From DASWJZ01 sp038211615 (GTDB lineage: Bacteria; Pseudomonadota; Alphaproteobacteria; Rhizobiales; Afifellaceae), in NCBI GenBank assembly GCA_038211615.1, contig JBBQVL010000007.1, forward strand, positions 24,701 to 88,700: a DNA stretch of 64,000 nt, written 5' to 3'. Made by a program: the position numbers and the translations under genes. Shown in pieces: positions 1-8,412 of the stretch. The notes below the pieces were generated by a model, which was not told the DNA's origin, made no database searches, and saw nothing but the letters and a program-made list of their open reading frames with translations. Positions within the stretch are counted from its first letter, which is position 1; each line of letters opens with the position of its first letter.

Positions 1-628
1 GCGGCGTGAGCTTGTTGGTGAGGCCGATCGCGAAGTTCACGATGACCGCGTAGATGATGAAGGGGCTGGAGATGCGAAGCGCCAGGAGAAAGGCGTCGCC
101 CACCACCGCGGTGATGCGGGAGAGCGCGACCTGCACGCTGAACAGCCTCGCCACGGGCATCGCATCGTAGGAAGCGGTGAGGCCGCGGAGGACCTCCCAG
201 TACTGCCCGGTGACGAAGAGCAGGATGACGGCCGTCATCGTGAGGAGCGTCACCATCGTCGGCTGCGGCTGCGAGTCCTCGATGGCGGTGCCGGGGATCG
301 GGCCGAAGCCGATCGCCATCGTCGTCATGGTGCCCAGCGTTTCGAGCGCCATGAAGAAGAGCTGGCCCAGGATGCCGATCATCGCGCCGATCATCATCTC
401 CGAGACGATGAGCGCGGCGAGCCGGTCCGGCGGCAGGGTCTCGACGAGCGCCTGCACCCGCGCAATGAGCAGCGGCGCCAGCACCAGGGTGATGGCTATC
501 GCGAGAAACAGCCGCATGCGCGCCGGAACGCGCGGGCTGGAAAAGCCCGGCATCAGCATCAGACAGGTTCCGATGCGGCAGAAGAGGATGAACACCGCGA
601 GGATTGTCGGAGGACCCAGGCCCGTCAC
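1..628 (-). CDS. fliR: Flagellar export apparatus protein FliR (3' end outside window)
   Basis: FliR is an inner-membrane part of the flagellar type III export gate, together with FliP, FliQ, FlhA and FlhB. The visible 209 codons encode a strongly hydrophobic protein with a FliR-like N-terminus rich in Leu, Phe and Ile and several membrane segments. A complete FliR has about 250 residues, so roughly 40 are missing past position 1. The GTG start at 628-626 overlaps the flhA stop (627-625) as GTGA, which implies translational coupling to flhA. The placement directly after flhA is usual in rhizobial clusters. Confidence 0.9.
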   Translation of the reverse strand, partial: MTGLGPPTILAVFILFCRIGTCLMLMPGFSSPRVPARMRLFLAIAITLVLAPLLIARVQALVETLPPDRLAALIVSEMMIGAMIGILGQLFFMALETLGTMTTMAIGFGPIPGTAIEDSQPQPTMVTLLTMTAVILLFVTGQYWEVLRGLTASYDAMPVARLFSVQVALSRITAVVGDAFLLALRISSPFIIYAVIVNFAIGLTNKLTP

Positions 629-2718
629 GAAATCGTCCCGAGCGGCCTGACCTCCACGCCCCGGGCGATCTCCACGTGCGAGAGGACGGGCAGCGTCGGA
701 AACAGCCGGTCGATGATCATGCGGACATAGGGCCGCGCGTCCGGGGCGGTGACGAGCACAAAGCTCTGCCCCTCGTCCATTCGCTGGCGGATCGCCGCGG
801 TCGCCTCTGTCCCGAACTGCTCGACGATGCGCGGATCGATGTCGAAGTCGATGACCTCGCCCTTCGGATCGCGCCGCAGGCCCTGGTGGAAAGCGAGGTC
901 CCAGCGATTGCCAAGCCGCAGGACCTTGAGGACGCCGTCCTCCGTCAGGTCGCCGCAGATCTGCTGCGCGATGCGCATCCGCACATGCTCCACGACCTGC
1001 TCGGAGCGCCGCGCATGCGGCACGATCTCGGCGATGGCTTCGAGAATCAGGTGCAGGCTGCGGATCGATACCCGCTCGGAGAGGAGAAGCTTCAGCACCG
1101 CCTGCAGGCCGGAATAGGAGATCTGCGAGGGGCAGATATCGTCGATCAGCCGCTTGTATTCGGGCTCGAGGCGATCGAGCAGCGCGCGCATGTCCTTGTA
1201 GGAAAGGAGCTGCGCGAGGTTGTTGCGAATGAGCTCGCTGAGATGCGTAAGAAGGACGGACATGGTGTCGACCGGCGTGAACCCGTCGCGCTTGATCTCG
1301 TTCGAAAACGCGTCGGACACCCACATCGCCTTCATGCCGAAGGCGGGCTCCTTCACCTCTTCGCCCGGAAGATCGGGGCGCCGCCCCTCCCCGGTTACGA
1401 CCAGGACCTCGCCGAGCCGCAGCATCTGGCTCGCGACGGCGGTGCCGTGAATGCGGACCTGATAGGTTTTCGGCGGCAAGGCAAGGTCATCGGAAAGCTT
1501 GATCTCGGGGACCACGAATCCGTACTGGCGGGCGAACTTCCGACGCATCTTGGCGACGCGGTGGGCAAGCTCGCCATGCGACGCAAGAAGCTGCGTGGCG
1601 AGCTGCTTGCCGAGACAAAGTTCGATCTCCGGCGTCCGCAGCGTCTCGCGGATCGAGTCGCGGGCCTCGCTCTGCTCGCGCGCCGCGAGATCGTCGGCCT
1701 TGACCTTCTCCTGCGCGAGGAGCGCCGCAAAGCGCTTCGGGATGATGTAGCCGACGAACGCCATCAGTCCGCCAAGGAAGCCGAACGGGAGAAGCGGCAG
1801 CCCGGGGACGATCGCCAGGATGAACATCAGGAAGGATGCGACGAAGAGCGCGCGGGGATAGCTCCCGAGCTGGCCGAGCACGGCCTGGTCGGCGGTGCCG
1901 CGCGTCCCGCCCTTCGAGACGAGGAGGCCGGCGGAGAGCGAGACGATGAGCGCCGGGATCTGGGTGACGAGGCCGTCGCCGACCGAGAGCTTGGTGAAGA
2001 CGTCGGCCGCGTCCTGAAGTGACATGCCGTGCCGCGTCACGCCGATGACGATGCCGCCGAAGATGTTCACCGCGGTGATGATGAGCCCGGCGATCGCGTC
2101 GCCGCGCACGAATTTCGACGCGCCGTCCATCGAGCCGAAGAAGGCGCTCTCCTCCTCCAGCTCGCGCCGGCGCTTCTGGGCGTCCTTCTCGTTGATCAGG
2201 CCCGACGAGAGGTCGGCGTCGATCGCCATCTGCTTGCCGGGGATGGCGTCGAGGGTGAAGCGCGCGCCGACCTCCGCGATGCGCGTCGCGCCCTTGGTGA
2301 TGACGAGGAAATTCACCGTCACGAGGATGGTGAACACGATCAGGCCGATGACGAAGTCGCCGCTCATCACGAAGCGCGAGAAACCGCCGATGATATGGCC
2401 GGCGGCCTCGGTGCCGGCAGGCCCGTTCGTCAGGATCAGACGCGTCGATGCGATGTTCAGCGCCAGGCGCAGCATCGTGGCGATAAGCAGCACGGTCGGA
2501 AAGGCGGAGAAATCCAGCGGCTTCTCGATCCACAGCGCGACCATGAGGATGAGGACGGATATCGCGATGGAGAATGCCAGCCCGTAGTCGATCAGCGCGG
2601 CGGGGATCGGCAGGAAGAGGATCGTCAGCAGGATGGTGATGCCGACCGCAAACGCGATGTCCCGCCCGCCGCTCCTGAGCGGTGACGGTTCGATCCGCGT
2701 GCTGAGTGTGTCTGCCAT
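625..2718 (-). CDS. flhA: Flagellar export gate protein FlhA
   Basis: FlhA is the large export-gate subunit of the flagellar type III secretion system. It has an N-terminal bundle of membrane segments in roughly the first 330 residues and a cytosolic C-terminal domain that docks chaperone-substrate complexes. Both parts are visible, including the conserved loop after the fourth segment with R-F-T-L-D-A-I-P-G-K-Q-M. From the ATG at 2718 the protein has 697 residues, the usual family length. A TTG at 2760 would add 14 residues that do not look like FlhA, so the ATG is preferred. No strong ribosome-binding site is seen before either start. Confidence 0.95.
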   Translation of the reverse strand: MADTLSTRIEPSPLRSGGRDIAFAVGITILLTILFLPIPAALIDYGLAFSIAISVLILMVALWIEKPLDFSAFPTVLLIATMLRLALNIASTRLILTNGPAGTEAAGHIIGGFSRFVMSGDFVIGLIVFTILVTVNFLVITKGATRIAEVGARFTLDAIPGKQMAIDADLSSGLINEKDAQKRRRELEEESAFFGSMDGASKFVRGDAIAGLIITAVNIFGGIVIGVTRHGMSLQDAADVFTKLSVGDGLVTQIPALIVSLSAGLLVSKGGTRGTADQAVLGQLGSYPRALFVASFLMFILAIVPGLPLLPFGFLGGLMAFVGYIIPKRFAALLAQEKVKADDLAAREQSEARDSIRETLRTPEIELCLGKQLATQLLASHGELAHRVAKMRRKFARQYGFVVPEIKLSDDLALPPKTYQVRIHGTAVASQMLRLGEVLVVTGEGRRPDLPGEEVKEPAFGMKAMWVSDAFSNEIKRDGFTPVDTMSVLLTHLSELIRNNLAQLLSYKDMRALLDRLEPEYKRLIDDICPSQISYSGLQAVLKLLLSERVSIRSLHLILEAIAEIVPHARRSEQVVEHVRMRIAQQICGDLTEDGVLKVLRLGNRWDLAFHQGLRRDPKGEVIDFDIDPRIVEQFGTEATAAIRQRMDEGQSFVLVTAPDARPYVRMIIDRLFPTLPVLSHVEIARGVEVRPLGTIS

Positions 2719-2817
2719 CAAATGCGCCCGGCGCCGATTCGGCCAACCGTGCGGGCTCAAGCTTGCGCGAGGATGGCGAAGGGACGCCGGTTCTCCCGTC
2801 AGCAGCCCCGTCCACCT

Positions 2818-2938
2818 CCCTCATCCTGAGGTGCGCCGCGGAGCGGCGCCTCGAAGGATCGGATGGAGAGCGCAAGCGGTGGCTTCTGAAACCCTCGTGG
2901 TTCGAGGCTCGGCTTCGCCTCGCACCTCACCATGAGGG
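2818..2938. repeat. Interspersed palindromic repeat between flhA and fliQ
   Basis: The stretch has 18-base arms at 2818-2835 and 2921-2938 that pair at 16 of 18 positions. A second inner pair, GCGCCTCGAA near 2846-2855 and TTCGAGGCTC at 2901-2910, also matches. It lies in the gap between fliQ and flhA and has no coding potential. Repeats with this CCTCATCCTGAGG outer arm are common between genes in Hyphomicrobiales; that is recalled from family knowledge and no second copy was seen in this window. Confidence 0.6.
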
Positions 2939-3013
2939 TGATAGTGGGCGGCGGCTCGATCGTGTGTAGGTCTGGAGGTGTTGAAGTCCCGGCCGCGACC
3001 GACCGGTGCCCGA

Positions 3014-3280
3014 CTAGAACCCGGTCTCGACCCGCGAATAGACCTGCGTCGTGAAGGAATAGATCTCGGCGCCGATGAAGGGGCCGGTGAGCGCGATCAC
3101 GACGAGGATCACCAAGATCTTCGGGATGAAGGTGAGGGTCATTTCCTGCACCTGCGTGAGCGCCTGCAGGAGCGCGATGGCGACGCCGACGATCATGGCG
3201 GCGCCAACCGCCGGCGCACAGGCGATAATGACGGTCCAGATCGCCGATTGAACGATATCCAGTGCGTCGGCTTCGTTCAT
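3014..3280 (-). CDS. fliQ: Flagellar export protein FliQ
   Basis: FliQ is a small inner-membrane export-gate subunit present in several copies around FliP and FliR. The 88-residue product has the expected length and two hydrophobic helices, with the typical start M-N-E-A-D-A-L-D and a second helix rich in Val, Ile and Leu. It starts one base after the flgD stop and is read in the same direction, so it is probably part of the flaF-flbT-flgD-fliQ transcription unit. A palindromic repeat lies between its stop codon and flhA. Confidence 0.92.
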   Translation of the reverse strand: MNEADALDIVQSAIWTVIIACAPAVGAAMIVGVAIALLQALTQVQEMTLTFIPKILVILVVIALTGPFIGAEIYSFTTQVYSRVETGF

Positions 3281-3281
3281 G

Positions 3282-3701
3282 TCAGCTGATCTTCACCCCC
3301 TCGCCGATGGCGAGCTCCTTGCCGTTGTCGAGCAGCGCAACAAGGCCGCCCGATACGATCCGGAGCGACTTCACCACTCCCGAAATCTTGCCGTCGGCGG
3401 ACGTGACCGTATGCCCGAGCAGCGCGTCCGCCTGGCTCAACGCCGTCGCCGTCAGCAGCGAATCGAGCTTCGAGTTGGTCTGGATTGCCTGTTCGACGTT
3501 CGAAAAGGAAGCGAATTGCGCCATGTATTCCGACGTCTTCATCGGCTCGGTCGGATCCTGGTTGCGCATCTCGGCAATCAGGAGATTCAGGAAGGCGTTG
3601 TAGTCAACGGTTTTGCTGGCGCCGCTCGCGCTCGAATTCGAAGCCGACGCCGACGCCGAAGCCGTCGCGTTCGCCATCTGTACGGTGTTGCTCACGTCCA
3701 T
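3282..3701 (-). CDS. flgD: Flagellar hook capping protein FlgD
   Basis: FlgD forms the temporary cap under which FlgE hook subunits assemble. The 139-residue product has the FlgD core around residues 32-70 with F-L-N-L-L-I-A-E-M-R-N-Q-D-P-T-E-P-M, then Q-F-A-S-F-S-N-V-E-Q. It is a short rhizobial form without the long C-terminal domains of enteric FlgD. The first 30 residues are a low-complexity Ala/Ser run. Its first 98 bases are also read in another frame as the C-terminal end of FlbT, an unusually long same-strand overlap. Confidence 0.92.
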   Translation of the reverse strand: MDVSNTVQMANATASASASASNSSASGASKTVDYNAFLNLLIAEMRNQDPTEPMKTSEYMAQFASFSNVEQAIQTNSKLDSLLTATALSQADALLGHTVTSADGKISGVVKSLRIVSGGLVALLDNGKELAIGEGVKIS

Positions 3702-4131
3702 CGTTCAGCTCCTGCGTCGCTTCTTTCCGATTCGCGTAGTTCTCGGCTTCCAGGATTGCGTCCTCGACCGCGAAGAGGCTGCGCAGCGTCTTCAGCGCCT
3801 CGTAAATCCGCCCGCCATCGACCAGCCTGCCGACCAGCCGCAGCCCCACCACCACGTCGGTCGTCGAGAACGACACCTGCGTGGCGGTGAAGATGCATGA
3901 GTAGGCACCTTTCGCGGTTTCGCTCGCCGGATCGATCAGCAGCGTCTGCAGCGCAAAATAGAGTTGCCTGAGCGGCGTGGTCGCCTCCTCGGCCTGGATG
4001 ATGTGATTCTCGAGGAGAAAGCTCGCGTTGTTCAGGAGCTCGAACGTCAGCTTGCGCTCCGCCCGCAGCACCGCGCCGTTGATGTAGATGCGCTCGCCGG
4101 CCCGCAGGGAAATTCGCATCGGTGCACTCAT
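3604..4131 (-). CDS. flbT: Flagellin post-transcriptional regulator FlbT
   Basis: FlbT controls flagellin synthesis after transcription. In Caulobacter it binds the 5' leader of a flagellin mRNA; that is family knowledge. The product has 175 residues with a typical N-terminus (M-R-I-S-L-R-A-G-E-R-I-Y-I-N-G-A-V-L-R). About 140-150 residues are usual. The extra C-terminal part, about 30 charged residues rich in Arg, Glu and Gly, is encoded in the overlap with flgD (3604-3701) and may be a frame extension without function. The start overlaps the flaF stop as ATGA. A start four codons later (MRISL) is also possible. Confidence 0.9.
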   Translation of the reverse strand: MSAPMRISLRAGERIYINGAVLRAERKLTFELLNNASFLLENHIIQAEEATTPLRQLYFALQTLLIDPASETAKGAYSCIFTATQVSFSTTDVVVGLRLVGRLVDGGRIYEALKTLRSLFAVEDAILEAENYANRKEATQELNDGREQHRTDGERDGFGVGVGFEFERERRQQNR

Positions 4132-4475
4132 CGCAATCCCTCGCGCACGATTGAGCTGATTTCGATCAGGTGCTTGAAGCTCGCGGAGCTGCCGTCGCGG
4201 ATGTTTCCGGCTTCGCGGATCACCGAGATGCCGACCGAGATCAGCGCCGCCCGCAACTGGGTCGACAGGCTGTTCTCCGGGCGGCCCAGGTCCTCGATGA
4301 AGGCGGACCAGAGCCGCGTCGCGAAATAGAGCGCCTCGACGGACTCGACGCTGTCGACGCCGCTCTCCTCGGCGCGCTTCAGAAGGTCGATGGAGACATC
4401 GAGCGCCCGACCGTCGCGCTCGCGCGAGTTCTCGGCGGAGTCCTGAACGACTTCAGCGTAGGAGAAGGGATACAT
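4128..4475 (-). CDS. flaF: Flagellin biosynthesis regulator FlaF
   Basis: FlaF acts with FlbT in flagellin synthesis and secretion in alphaproteobacteria. The 115-residue product has the family start M-Y-x-F-S-Y-A-E-V and the motif A-L-Y-F-A-T-R-L-W-S-A-F-I-E-D-L, close to the usual 110-125 residues. It sits between flgL upstream and flbT downstream, and its stop overlaps the flbT start. This flgK-flgL-flaF-flbT-flgD order is a rhizobial hallmark. Confidence 0.93.
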   Translation of the reverse strand: MYPFSYAEVVQDSAENSRERDGRALDVSIDLLKRAEESGVDSVESVEALYFATRLWSAFIEDLGRPENSLSTQLRAALISVGISVIREAGNIRDGSSASFKHLIEISSIVREGLR

Positions 4476-4507
4476 CTGTCCTCAGCAGTCCGGGGCCGGC
4501 AGGATTT

Positions 4508-5557
4508 TCACGAGAGAAAATCAAGCAGGCTGATTTTCTGGATCCGCGCCGTCAGCGCGTAGGACGTCTCGATCTGCGTGAGCAGGTTGTTGACGCGTGT
4601 CGAGGCTTCGTAGGGATCGACCCCCTCCAGGCTGCCGACATGGGCTTCGAGAACATCCTTCTGCGCCGACATGCGGCTGTTCGCGTCGGCGACCGCCTGC
4701 TGTGCATAGCCCAACTGAGCTTGCGTGGAGGTGACCCCGGCGATGACGCTTCCGGCGAGGGCCGACGCCTTGTCGATCACCGCGCCGTAGGCGGCCTGCG
4801 ACAGGCTGCTGAGGCCTAGATCGGAGACCATCGTGTAGGCCATCGCCAGCTTGCGCATGGAGGGGTCGTTGGCGGTCACGCTCGTGGTCACCGTTTCCGC
4901 TGTCGAGATGCGGCTGGTCACCGGCTGATCCGACGCGGTGGACCATGTGGTCGACCAGGCGGGATCGTCGAAAAGCGTGCTGAAGTCGGTGTCGAGGAAA
5001 TCCTGCATGTCCGCCGCCGTGATGCTGGCCGCGGCGGGATCGCCCTGCGCGAATCCGAAATGCGCGAGGAAGGCATCGGCGACCGCCTGCTTTGCGGCAG
5101 ACGCGGGATCGGAATAGTCGGCGACAGGCTTCACGCCGGTGTTGATGCCGCCGAAGAGGTGCTCGCCGTTCTGGGTCGTGTTCAACAGACCGGTGAGCGA
5201 GGCCAGCATCTCGTCGGCGCGCTGCTTCGTCCCGGCGGCGCTCGTCGGGTCGCTCTTCGCCGCCACAAGGACGTTCAGGAAGCTCTGCGCGTCGCCGGCG
5301 ATCTTGACGAGCGTATCCTGCGTCGTGGAAAGGCGCAGGTCCGCTATCGCGTTGGAATCCATCAGTGTTTGGAGGCTGGCGCTTTCCTTTCGCAGCGTGA
5401 CGGTGAGGCCGGTACGCGCGCCGAGCGCCAGCCCCACGTCGGAAGCGCGGCCACTCGACACTTCTTTCTGCAGCGTCGCCAGTTCCGACTGCATCTGCAT
5501 GACCGAGCGCCGTGTCGCGTTCGCCACGCCCTGGGTCGAGACGAAGGTCGTCTTCAT
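4508..5557 (-). CDS. flgL: Flagellar hook-filament junction protein FlgL
   Basis: FlgL (HAP3) joins the hook to the filament and is secreted through the flagellar export gate. The 349-residue protein starts M-K-T-T-F-V-S-T-Q-G-V-A and has flagellin-like coiled-coil ends. The reading frame stays open well upstream of 5557, but that part runs through flgK and is not FlgL-like, so the ATG at 5557 was chosen. The gene begins 2 bases after the flgK stop, so the pair is likely co-translated. Confidence 0.92.
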   Translation of the reverse strand: MKTTFVSTQGVANATRRSVMQMQSELATLQKEVSSGRASDVGLALGARTGLTVTLRKESASLQTLMDSNAIADLRLSTTQDTLVKIAGDAQSFLNVLVAAKSDPTSAAGTKQRADEMLASLTGLLNTTQNGEHLFGGINTGVKPVADYSDPASAAKQAVADAFLAHFGFAQGDPAAASITAADMQDFLDTDFSTLFDDPAWSTTWSTASDQPVTSRISTAETVTTSVTANDPSMRKLAMAYTMVSDLGLSSLSQAAYGAVIDKASALAGSVIAGVTSTQAQLGYAQQAVADANSRMSAQKDVLEAHVGSLEGVDPYEASTRVNNLLTQIETSYALTARIQKISLLDFLS

Positions 5558-5559
5558 CT

Positions 5560-7035
5560 CTAGCGGATCCCGGCGATGAAGCCGGCGAGCATCTCGTCGA
5601 TGACCGCGAGGAGCTTCGAGGAGGCCTGGTAGGACTTCTCCAGGTCGAGAAGCTGGCTCATCTCGTCGTCGAGATTGACGCCGGTCGCATTCGACAGCGC
5701 ATCCGAGGCGTGCGCCACGAGCGTCGAGGAATAATCGGCGGCGCTGGACGCATCCTTGCGTTCCGATTCGAGCCAGCTGACCGAGGCGGCCGAAAATGCG
5801 CCGAGGCTCGCCGAAGCGTCGAGGCCCGTCGCCGGATCGAAGCTCTGCGCGGCGCCGACCTTGTCGAGGAGCTGGCTCAGGCGGGCGGAATATCCGGCAG
5901 CGCCTGTCGAATTGTAGACGTAGGCGGGATTGCCGGGGTTGGAGATGCCGCCGTCGCGCAGGCGCGCAAGGCTGCCCCCTTGGGCCGGATCGACATTCGC
6001 GTTGATCTGGATCGAACCGGCAAGGCCCGGCACCCACGAGCCGCCCGGCGTTGCCGGCGCGCCCGCGTAGGTGAAGAGCCCCGGCGCATCCGGCAGCGTG
6101 GGCGGCACACCCTGGTCGGATTCGGCAAAAGTATTGATCAGGCCGCGCGCGATCTCGTCGAGCTGGCTCTGGTAGGCGACCGTCGCGTCGTCGCGGAGCG
6201 AAGCGAGCCCCTGCAGGCTGCCCGAGCGGATCGGCATCGTGGCGGAGCTTCCCGTCACCGGCACGCCGTCGATGTAGACGGCATTGCCGGTCTGCGCGGC
6301 TCCGAGTCCGGTGCTCGGCGCAAACGTCACGGCGCGCGCCGTGGTCTCGAACAGCGTGACGCCGCTGTCGGTGTAGATCACCGCGCTGTTGTCGCCGCGG
6401 GTCACCATGCTGACGCCGACGATCTCCGATATCTGCGACAGCAGCTTGTCGCGCGTGTCGAGCTTGTCGGTGACGTCGGCGCCGGAATGCGTTCCGACGA
6501 CGATGGCGGTGTTCACGGACTGGAAGTCCTTGAGCAAGCCGTTCAGCTTGTCGACCGACGACGCCATGTCCTGGTCGGCCTGCTGGCGCACGCCCTGCAC
6601 GGCGCCCGTCGCATCGTTCAGCGCGCGAGCGAGGTCCTTGGCCCTGGAGACGGCGCCCTGCGCCAGGCTGAGATCGCCCGGGGTTGCGGAATAGAGCTGC
6701 AGCGCGTCATTCAGCGCGCCGATAAGCGCCGCCGGCGAGCGGTCGTTCTCGGGATCGCCGAGCGTCCCCTCCAGCGCGTTCAGCCCGTCGACCAGCGCCT
6801 GTTGCCCGGAGGCCCGCGAGGTGGCCCCGATCATCGCATCGAACAGCGACTTGTCGGCGGCGCGCTTGACGGAAAGCATCCGCGACGCGCCGTCCGGCCC
6901 CGTCGTGACGACTGCAATCTTGCGGGAATAGCCGGGGTCGCTTGCCCCGGCGACGTTGCGCGAGGTGATCGCCGTCTGCGTCGACGTCGTGTGCAGTGAG
7001 CTCTGCGCAGTCCGGATTGCGGAGGTCAGGCTCAT
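5560..7035 (-). CDS. flgK: Flagellar hook-associated protein FlgK
   Basis: FlgK (HAP1) is the first junction protein on the hook tip. The 491-residue product begins M-S-L-T-S-A-I-R-T-A-Q-S-S-L with the heptad pattern shared by axial proteins. It ends with the matching C-terminal helix (D-D-E-M-S-Q-L-L-D-L-E-K-S-Y-Q-A-S-S-K). The variable middle forms the exposed domain. It lies between flgE and flgL on the minus strand, 22 bases after the flgE stop. Confidence 0.93.
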   Translation of the reverse strand: MSLTSAIRTAQSSLHTTSTQTAITSRNVAGASDPGYSRKIAVVTTGPDGASRMLSVKRAADKSLFDAMIGATSRASGQQALVDGLNALEGTLGDPENDRSPAALIGALNDALQLYSATPGDLSLAQGAVSRAKDLARALNDATGAVQGVRQQADQDMASSVDKLNGLLKDFQSVNTAIVVGTHSGADVTDKLDTRDKLLSQISEIVGVSMVTRGDNSAVIYTDSGVTLFETTARAVTFAPSTGLGAAQTGNAVYIDGVPVTGSSATMPIRSGSLQGLASLRDDATVAYQSQLDEIARGLINTFAESDQGVPPTLPDAPGLFTYAGAPATPGGSWVPGLAGSIQINANVDPAQGGSLARLRDGGISNPGNPAYVYNSTGAAGYSARLSQLLDKVGAAQSFDPATGLDASASLGAFSAASVSWLESERKDASSAADYSSTLVAHASDALSNATGVNLDDEMSQLLDLEKSYQASSKLLAVIDEMLAGFIAGIR

Positions 7036-7057
7036 TGCGAGCGGGCTCCGGCCACGC

Positions 7058-8320
7058 CTATCGCTTCAGGTTGACGAGCACGTCGAGCAGTTCCGAGCCG
7101 GTCTGGAAGACCTTCGAGTTCGCTGTATAGCCGCGCTGCGACTCGATCATCGACGTGAGCTCGGAGGCGAGATCGACTGTCGAGGATTCGAGCGCGCCGG
7201 ACACGATGGTCCCGAGGCCGCCGGCGGTCGAGAAGCCGACCTGGACGGCGCCCGATTCCGTGCTCGGCATGAAGACGTTGCCGGGAAGCGCGGTCAGATT
7301 GTCGGGGCTCGGGACGTCGGCGAGCGGAATCTTGAAGGTCGCGACGCGCGCGCCGCTCTCGTAGACGGTGTAGAGCGTTCCGTCGTTGTCGATCTCGATG
7401 CGATCGACCGAACTCGGCGCATTGCCGTTTACCGTTGCGTCCAGGACCTTGTAGTCCGCGGCGAGCTGCACCATGCCCTTCATGTCGAGAGTAAGGGTGG
7501 CGCCACCCGGGACTGCAAGCGTGAGGGATTTCAGGCTGGCGGGCGTCAGAGCGCCCGTTGCCGGATCGAAATCCAGCGTGCCGGTGGAGAGTGCAGCGCT
7601 CGAATAGGGGAAGCTGTTGGTGCCCGCCGCTGCGTCGGCCTTGTTGTAGACCGCGACTTCCCAGGTATTGTCCGCCGTCTTCGTGTAATAGACGTCGAGC
7701 GTCACTTCCTTGCCGAGATTGTCGTAGGTGACGAGCGAGCTCTTGGCGGTGTAGGTGGCGGTCGCCGCGTTGGCGGAAGGCAGGTTGGCGGCAGCGACGA
7801 TAGCCGCGGAGGCCGGGAGGTTCGCCGAGAACACGCCCGCCGTCGAAGGCGTTGCCTTCAGCGCCGTCTGCTTCAGGTTGACCAGCGACAAGCCGTTGAT
7901 GCCGCCCGCCACCGGCGCTGGCGCGCCGTTCGAGAGGTCGTAGCCCATCAGGTAGAAGCCGGCGGCGTTGACGAGGTTGCCATTGCCGTCCGGCACGAAC
8001 GATCCGGCGCGCGTCAGAAACGGCGTGCCATTGCCATCGGTCACGATCATGAAGCCGTTGCCGGCGATCCCGAGATCCGTCACCGAGCTCGTGTAGGAGA
8101 GGTTGCCCTGTTCGCCGACATTGTAGCGAACGCGCGTATTCACGCCGCCGGAGGTGTATTCCCCGGAGACCGTGTTGATCAGCATGGAGGCGAATTCGGT
8201 GGACGCGCGCTTGTAGCCGTTGGTGCTCGAGTTCGCGATGTTGTCGGCGACCGTCGCCAGTCGGTTCGACTGCGCGTTCATGCCAGACACACCCGTGCGC
8301 ATCACCCCATAGAGACTCAT
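7058..8320 (-). CDS. flgE: Flagellar hook protein FlgE
   Basis: FlgE polymerises into the hook, the universal joint of the flagellum. The 420-residue protein begins M-S-L-Y-G-V-M-R-T-G-V-S-G-M-N-A-Q and carries the rod/hook signature around residues 20-35 (A-D-N-I-A-N-S-S-T-N-G-Y-K-R). Its C-terminus has the axial-protein helix S-Q-R-G-Y-T-A-N-S-K-V-F-Q-T. The frame is open 15 codons further upstream, but the conserved N-terminus fixes the start at 8320. It follows the rem/ftcR regulator after a 92-base gap. Confidence 0.94.
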   Translation of the reverse strand: MSLYGVMRTGVSGMNAQSNRLATVADNIANSSTNGYKRASTEFASMLINTVSGEYTSGGVNTRVRYNVGEQGNLSYTSSVTDLGIAGNGFMIVTDGNGTPFLTRAGSFVPDGNGNLVNAAGFYLMGYDLSNGAPAPVAGGINGLSLVNLKQTALKATPSTAGVFSANLPASAAIVAAANLPSANAATATYTAKSSLVTYDNLGKEVTLDVYYTKTADNTWEVAVYNKADAAAGTNSFPYSSAALSTGTLDFDPATGALTPASLKSLTLAVPGGATLTLDMKGMVQLAADYKVLDATVNGNAPSSVDRIEIDNDGTLYTVYESGARVATFKIPLADVPSPDNLTALPGNVFMPSTESGAVQVGFSTAGGLGTIVSGALESSTVDLASELTSMIESQRGYTANSKVFQTGSELLDVLVNLKR

Positions 8321-8412
8321 TGGACCAGATCTCCCCGCTCCCGCGACAACTCCGCCAAGAAGCACAATTCAGCTTGCGCGAAGCTGATCCCGATGCGGCA
8401 GCGGCGCATCGC

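Noticed and set aside
604..2022. Long open frame on the plus strand opposite flhA, and similar ones opposite flgK, flgE, fliF, flgI, flgG and aroC
   Set aside because: They are Arg/Asp/Glu/His-rich mirror frames of GC-rich genes, with no domain or ribosome-binding site, and the opposite strand encodes well-known proteins.
5558..6037. N-terminal extension of FlgL to 509 residues
   Set aside because: The extra part runs through flgK in another frame and is not FlgL-like; the conserved start M-K-T-T-F-V-S is at 5557.
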